DNA of 64,000 nucleotides, taken from Paralvinella palmiformis (taxonomy: Eukaryota > Annelida > Polychaeta > Terebellida > Alvinellidae). Both the position numbers and the translations under genes were made by a program. Under the pieces are notes generated by a model. That model saw only the letters and a list, made by a program, of their open reading frames with translations, searched no databases and was not told where the DNA came from. The DNA lies in assembly GCA_025642065.1 (NCBI GenBank), contig JAODUP010000116.1, positions 257,001 through 321,000 of the forward strand. The letters run 5' to 3'. Below, one piece after another: positions 58,652-64,000 of this stretch (position 1 is its first letter; the number at the start of each line of letters is the position of its first letter).

Positions 58652-60460
58652 TCTTTCCTTTCTGGCTGGTGGCATTCTTCAACGCATTCTTCAAGTCATT
58701 GTTAGATATTTCACTCAGCCAACAGAGGGGTGTTTCGGGTGAGCTCCAAGCGTTGTTCTTTTCATATGGAAATGCCGCTCCACCAATAAAACAAGAATTG
58801 AATTCAAGATGATGATTTCAAACCACAATGCCTGACTAAAACATCAGCCCACTGCTATCAGTCGTTGATGTGTAGAGGTTCCTGTCTGTGTAAGTGATCT
58901 TCACAGTTCACTTTAGAGAGTTCACAAAACCATATCACTTCGTCCGATCGCTGTCGCCAGTTCTGTTATCTATCGTGTAATGTTTACAGTAACATCTCTG
59001 GCTGAGTTGCCTAGTTTTGGTTGGCACTTCAAAGCAGAAAAAAATCATTTGTTTCCAAATGTTTCGAAACAGTTGTGACAAGACGTCTGACAGCAGAACT
59101 ATCTACATCAACACAAACACTCAAACACGCTCAAGTCAGCAGAATTGACCAGTTAAATAGCTAAATGATTGTGATGGATGTGATTTATATAGAAAGTTAA
59201 AATGTTGGTGTTTTTCTTTACTGGAAGACATATTTTACTTAATCAGAGATTATGTGTTGACACATTCGCTGTTTTAATACTGACGATACCAATGAAACAT
59301 TGAGCTGTGATGGCGTCATTATTCATTAGGCATGTTTATGATTTTATAATAATAACCTGTGATATATTATTATTACTCTGGCAGGCTGCTTCGGCGAGAT
59401 AGAAGTAACTGGTCAGTAATCCACTTTAAATACATATGTTTAGCTCGTCAATAACTCCCCCTCCACTATAGTGTCAAGGTCGAAGATTTCTACCTATAAT
59501 CTCCGGAGAGATGATGACGAAGAATAAGGAGTAACATGTGCTCTAATCAATTAGTGATGTAAAGTTAAATTGTCACCCAGAGTTTGTATTCACAATTAGT
59601 GATTCTCTGTGCCAGTGTTCTATCCTACACTGCCAAACACACATGCACACATTAACATATGCACACCATGTTCATTTTTATAAACATAAAAACAAACATT
59701 CAATTACATGCTTCAGCGCAAAACTTGGACGGCATCATCTTGAAAATCTTCAGTCTAATGAGAGATAATCAACATCAGCTAATTATTTAGTGGAGCGTTA
59801 ATTAATTATAAAGTCTGTAGCCTGTCCGCTGGGGGGCGCTCTCTCTCTCTTGGCCTGCATGCCAACATGTCAGACGTCTCTGACAGAGGCTTAGTTTAAT
59901 TGGCAACATTCTCCACGCTGTTAAATATGCCTGCTGACCTAGTTATTGTTGTCTTTAACACAGGTTATAGAGGACAGCACCGGGTAGTAGTGTCCAGGTA
60001 GTATTTCGTTTGTAGTTGTGTGGCACGGCATATCAAGGCATTTGGCCTTCCATTGTGGCGGTTCCGTGTGAGTTTGGCTGAAATAGCTGGAGTTTCTATG
60101 ACTGGGTCAAGGTTAGCCAATACTATGAATGAAAGTATTGTTATACAGCACTCTTGGACACTTACTGCTAAACTTCTAAGTTTTTATTATATTTGTATGT
60201 AGCATATATGTTTTGGTCCATATATATATATATATATATATATATAATGTGTGTCTGTGTGTGTGCACAGATACATGTATGTGTATTATTTGGTGCTATA
60301 GAATCGTGGGTGTTTATTAGATATAGTCTACTCAAGCTTCCCTTACATCAGAATTGACTCCATGTTATTGTTTGCTGTTTTTGTTGTCTCCTTAATCATG
60401 TCGTTGTTTGACTCTATCTTAAAATGGTGTGCTATTACGGGCTTTGAATTCATAATGTCA

Positions 60461-60496
<36 letters not shown>

Positions 60497-60959
60497 CGCA
60501 AAACAACCTTACAATAGGAAGATTGTTGTGACCACTATATGAGGCTGTTTTAGCTAATTTATAGTATATCACTAAAGCCTTGAAAAATCACACCAGTAAA
60601 CACCAATAATGAATATATTAAAACCAAGTAAAGTTACTCTTATTAATATCTGCTATCTATATAGAATTCATGATTATCAGTTCTGATCCTCCTGTTCATT
60701 TAATACTTGTTGCATTATATTTTTGAGCCTAAAATCATACATAATTCATGTTATACCTTGATGCGAGCTGTTTGTTCTGTTAATGGTAAGATATCCTGTG
60801 TCAAGTGTTCTTGATCAACATACACTTAATAAGGTTATTAGTAATGTATTGCTGTGAATCTGACTGATTATACACCAGTCTGTAGGTAATGGTGTTTATG
60901 GAGTAGATAGACCATTGAATAATATAAATACAGGTAATATATATGCACATTATGCATTG

Positions 60960-61004
<45 letters not shown>

Positions 61005-61011
61005 CCCCCCT

Positions 61012-61050
<39 letters not shown>

Positions 61051-61615
61051 CAGTATTTCGCTGTCTTTTCAAACAGCCGATTCTACTTCTCAGGATTTAC
61101 AATTACAAGTGAGCAGAAGCCTTGTAAGTTCCAACTCATTTTCACCCCCAGAGTGTCATTATTCACGAGGAGTATCCTTTCTCACCTGTTCATTGTGTCC
61201 GTTGATCTCGTTACGTTGTCTCCCTGGTGACACAGACACATGCTGTGTTACATTCTGATAATACAGCTGTGACCTTGTAGATGTCAGTTCCGATCCGGAT
61301 CACGTCTACGGCTGATATTTATAGCTAAGTCGCTTGACTACGTCACTGACTTTTCTGTCCTTCGATAGAACCTTGACATCTGTGGTTTGTCGGCTTATTT
61401 TGGGATGTAGAGAGGAATGTGTCAAAATAGGTCAATAATTGTTTTGTTGAAGACACCTCCATCAATATATTCAACCTTTTATTTTTTATTACGATTGAGT
61501 AGAGAGATTACACAAATCTTCGCATGAAATGTAGGTTCTCTGGCCTCAGTCCCCTAATGAATGACCCAGGCGTTGTAGCCATGAATTGGCATTTTCTGTC
61601 CCAGTGCACGCACGC

Positions 61616-61647
<32 letters not shown>

Positions 61648-62082
61648 GGATGTCTGGTTGAGAGGATTGTATAATTATGTGTCATATTTGTTTTATGATA
61701 GACTAAGAGTTTAAATATTTATCTTCTTGTCAGTTTATATGATTTACTCTATTTTCCTCATAATCTTGCAATGTCTTAGAGTTTATAAGGAAATGTTCGT
61801 GGGATAAGGCACTGGCACAGAGATTCATGAATTGTGGAGAAAAAACTACTCTCTGGCTGATTTATCAGAGTACCGTTTCTTGAGAAGTGACTTTTCATTG
61901 TGAGACATGTAATGTTTCACCAGTCCAGCAGTTTCTACACTCAGTGGTTACTGGTTGTGATCTTATCACCGGATGACCTTGGGATAAAGGCGACTTGTTA
62001 CTGTGAGTAGCTTACGGTGATGTAACATGTATAGGCGACCTAGTACCAACATATATCATATGGTACAGTGTATACTAGTGCT
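57732..62082. other. Repeat-rich non-coding DNA
   Basis: It holds a short exon-like minus segment at 57732-57803 (see findings), (TG)n at 57916-57952, (CT)n at 58619-58645, (TA)n at 60221-60246 and (AT)n at 60463-60491. A (CA)n(GA)n(C)9(CA)n compound lies at 60961-61048 and (CA)n at 61619-61648. I recognise no gene. Confidence 0.4.
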
Positions 62083-62145
62083 ATAGGTGACCAGGTGCTA
62101 CAGGTGATCTTGTAAATACTAGAAGTGGTACAGGTGATCTAGTGG
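62083..62145. repeat. Degenerate minisatellite around ACAGGTGATCT
   Basis: Related phrases ATAGGTGACC, ACAGGTGATCTTGT and ACAGGTGATCTAGTG recur at intervals of about 14 to 32 bases. Confidence 0.6.
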
Positions 62146-62218
62146 GAAAGATAATTGTGACTTGTAGGTACATAGAAATCTCTCTTATGTATTTAGCTTG
62201 GTTATACAGGTAATGAGC

Positions 62219-62219
<1 letters not shown>

Positions 62220-62305
<86 letters not shown>
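62220..62305. repeat. (AC)n microsatellite, longest in the window
   Basis: About 43 uninterrupted AC units. Confidence 0.97.
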
Positions 62306-62306
<1 letters not shown>

Positions 62307-62458
62307 CATTTTACTGAATACTTCCTTAAAAACTTGCCATAACTATATTTATGATTTTAATAATTTGAAAGCAAAGAAAACAAATGAACAATTTGGCACT
62401 TAATCATGAGTTTGCTGAAAGTTCTTTTTATAGTTCGTAGTAATTGTTTTAATCTAAC

Positions 62459-62827
62459 AGATTTACTCTGGTTTTGTTGTTCGGGGAGAATCCCCAGGCT
62501 GTCGCTTAATCAGCACAGCGTCTATGTTGGAGTGGTTGAGGAACCTCCTCCCCCACCACTCACTGGGGAGCAGTACGGAAAGATGGAGCCGAAATACCCT
62601 GAAATACGTGCTCAGGGGGTTTTTAACGTCCCCCTTTATTTTAAAAAATAATTAAGTGGAGACGGCAGCGCCATTTAACGTGGTCAGCCACCCACGATGT
62701 AGTGAACCGAGAAATTAATCCCTGGAAAAGTTTCGACCTCTTACGGGGTTCGAACCTGTGACCGTTGGGACCAAGTGCCGGGTGCTCAACCGCTAGGCCA
62801 ACGGAGCTCACTATGTGGAGATTTACT
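62459..62827 (-). mobile_element. tRNA-derived SINE, family A copy 2
   Basis: The minus strand carries the same head (GGCCTAGCGGTTGAGCACC, B box GGTTCGAACCC), body and AACAACAAAAC tail as the copy at 20-376. A nine-base AGATTTACT flanks it at 62459-62467 and 62819-62827, a candidate target-site duplication. Relative to copy 1 it lacks about 25 bases in the middle of the body and has a few extra bases at its 5' end. Confidence 0.85.
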
Positions 62828-63714
62828 TTATGATTTCAAGGGATTTTAAATAGGTTTCATGATCAGTAGCCCATAACATTATGACAGAGCATTTTGAAGA
62901 TTTGGATATTCTCTTAAGTAGTGGTTTTTAAAATTGTATGGATATGATATGTTATTAACCGTTCTAACGATTTATAACTAGGTAGACTGTTTGAATATGT
63001 TTTTTTTACATTGGATTTTGCTAACTATTGGTTAAACCTAAGAATTCCCGTTATACACCTGCGCTCTGATAGATATGATGGTGATGGTGATGATGTCTAT
63101 ATTGATGAAGTGTATATTTACGACATACTACACCATAAATACTCTACTCAAAATGTTCTATAGTTATATATAATATTCATGTAGATATCCATTCCCTATC
63201 CATACAGCGCGATCTTATGCTGTGCCATAAATATGAAAGTTACTTGTACTGGTTGCTTGGCACTTGGGATATCAGAATAAGATATGGCAGGTATCCTGAG
63301 CTGTTACTGCAGTAAGCCAATGTACACGGCAACAATGTGAATCTAAATACTATACGAAATACGTACGCTTCAATATAGCTGAAGCATTGATTAATTTTGG
63401 CACAATTTAGGCCATTCTGAGTGTCCTAGAACGTTTGAGGAGAAAAAAATCTTTAAAAACTGCAATAATAAAAGACTGTAAGTTACATTATTGTTATCGA
63501 TAAAATCTATGTATATAATAATATAGGTTATTGATTAGAAATAGTAAATATATGAACCACGTGTTGATATGTAAATGTATAGGGATCTTAAAAAGAAGAT
63601 ATAGCATGAGCTTATGACAATTTACATATCATGATCTAGTCAATGGAAAATTAAACTAAACCATTTCACATCGTTTGGCTGACATGCCGTCATTTTCAAG
63701 GTCATAAACTTGGA
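62828..63714. other. Non-coding DNA
   Basis: No gene or notable repeat other than a short TGATGG run near 63076 is seen. Confidence 0.4.
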
Positions 63715-63930
63715 TTGATTTATGGCACAGTTGGTAGCGTTGTTCTCTACAAACTGCCATGTAGTGGGATTAAATCTCATTGTTATCTATGTCTGTAAAA
63801 TGATTCTTGCCTGAGTAAAAGCCTTCAGCCTCTGAACCTGTAATTTCCCAAGGGCGCATCCCTTCGGTCATAACGTATCGGGCATAATCAGAAAGTATAT
63901 ACTATGTCACTCACTCACTCACTCACTCAC
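63715..63930 (+). mobile_element. tRNA-like SINE with (ACTC)n tail
   Basis: A head with TGGCACAGTTGGTAGCGTTG and a degraded B box GGGATTAAATCTC leads through AAAAGCCTTCAGCCTCTGAA to a (TCAC)n tail at 63906-63930. The final 70 bases of the window show only a (CA)n start. Confidence 0.65.
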
Positions 63931-64000
63931 CAAGCCCAAAATCAATAAAAGGTATTTTAACAATCAGTAGTATGTAAATGCACACGCGTGCACACACACA

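Noticed and set aside
16441..62305. CRISPR-like arrays among the many direct repeats
   Set aside because: The repeats are contiguous microsatellites without unique spacers, in a eukaryotic genome.

Overview
This window is metazoan nuclear DNA. It is AT-rich and mostly non-coding, very dense in simple repeats ((TA)n, (CA)n, (GA)n, (TGAG)n) and full of decayed transposable elements. There are no operons, no Shine-Dalgarno-spaced genes and no CRISPR array. The mix of tRNA-derived SINEs, CR1/L2-like non-LTR elements, BED-finger hAT elements, a FLYWCH/MULE element and tetranucleotide (ACTC)n tracts suggests a lophotrochozoan, perhaps a mollusc. That assignment is an inference from repeat style, not from a marker gene.

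Left arm (1-8.0 kb): a transposon nest. A plus-strand hAT transposase pseudogene (BED finger at 412-559, body 1683-3145) is interrupted by a tRNA-derived SINE with a clear 13-bp target-site duplication and by an internally deleted LTR retrotransposon carrying the end of a Ty3/Gypsy-type integrase. A CR1/L2-like reverse-transcriptase pseudogene follows on the minus strand (4.1-5.75 kb). Next comes a second, minus-strand hAT pseudogene (6.6-8.0 kb) with a candidate terminal repeat at 6398.

9-18.7 kb: the only clearly intact gene is a single-exon leucine-rich-repeat protein on the minus strand (10244-11050, 268 residues). To its right lie a SINE, a FLYWCH-MULE transposase pseudogene (12.78-13.85 kb), further SINE copies and the 3' part of another CR1-like element (18.07-18.67 kb).

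18.7-38 kb: repeat-rich DNA without an intact gene. A possible minus-strand exon with a good acceptor lies at 36257-36540, and a short interspersed repeat joined to (CA)n tracts is present twice here and once again at 53.9 kb.

38-64 kb: this looks like intron and flank of a plus-strand host gene. The best evidence is a 198-bp exon at 47914-48111 with a strong acceptor and a GC-type donor, and a phase-compatible candidate exon at 50964-51073. I could not identify the protein. The window closes with a second copy of the first SINE family (62468-62818, minus strand).

Nothing here forms a complete new multi-gene system. The most distinctive observations are the nested elements, the microsatellite-joined repeat, the fixed polarity of compound (AT)n(AG)n tracts, two GC-AG splice candidates and a GC-rich intronless LRR gene.
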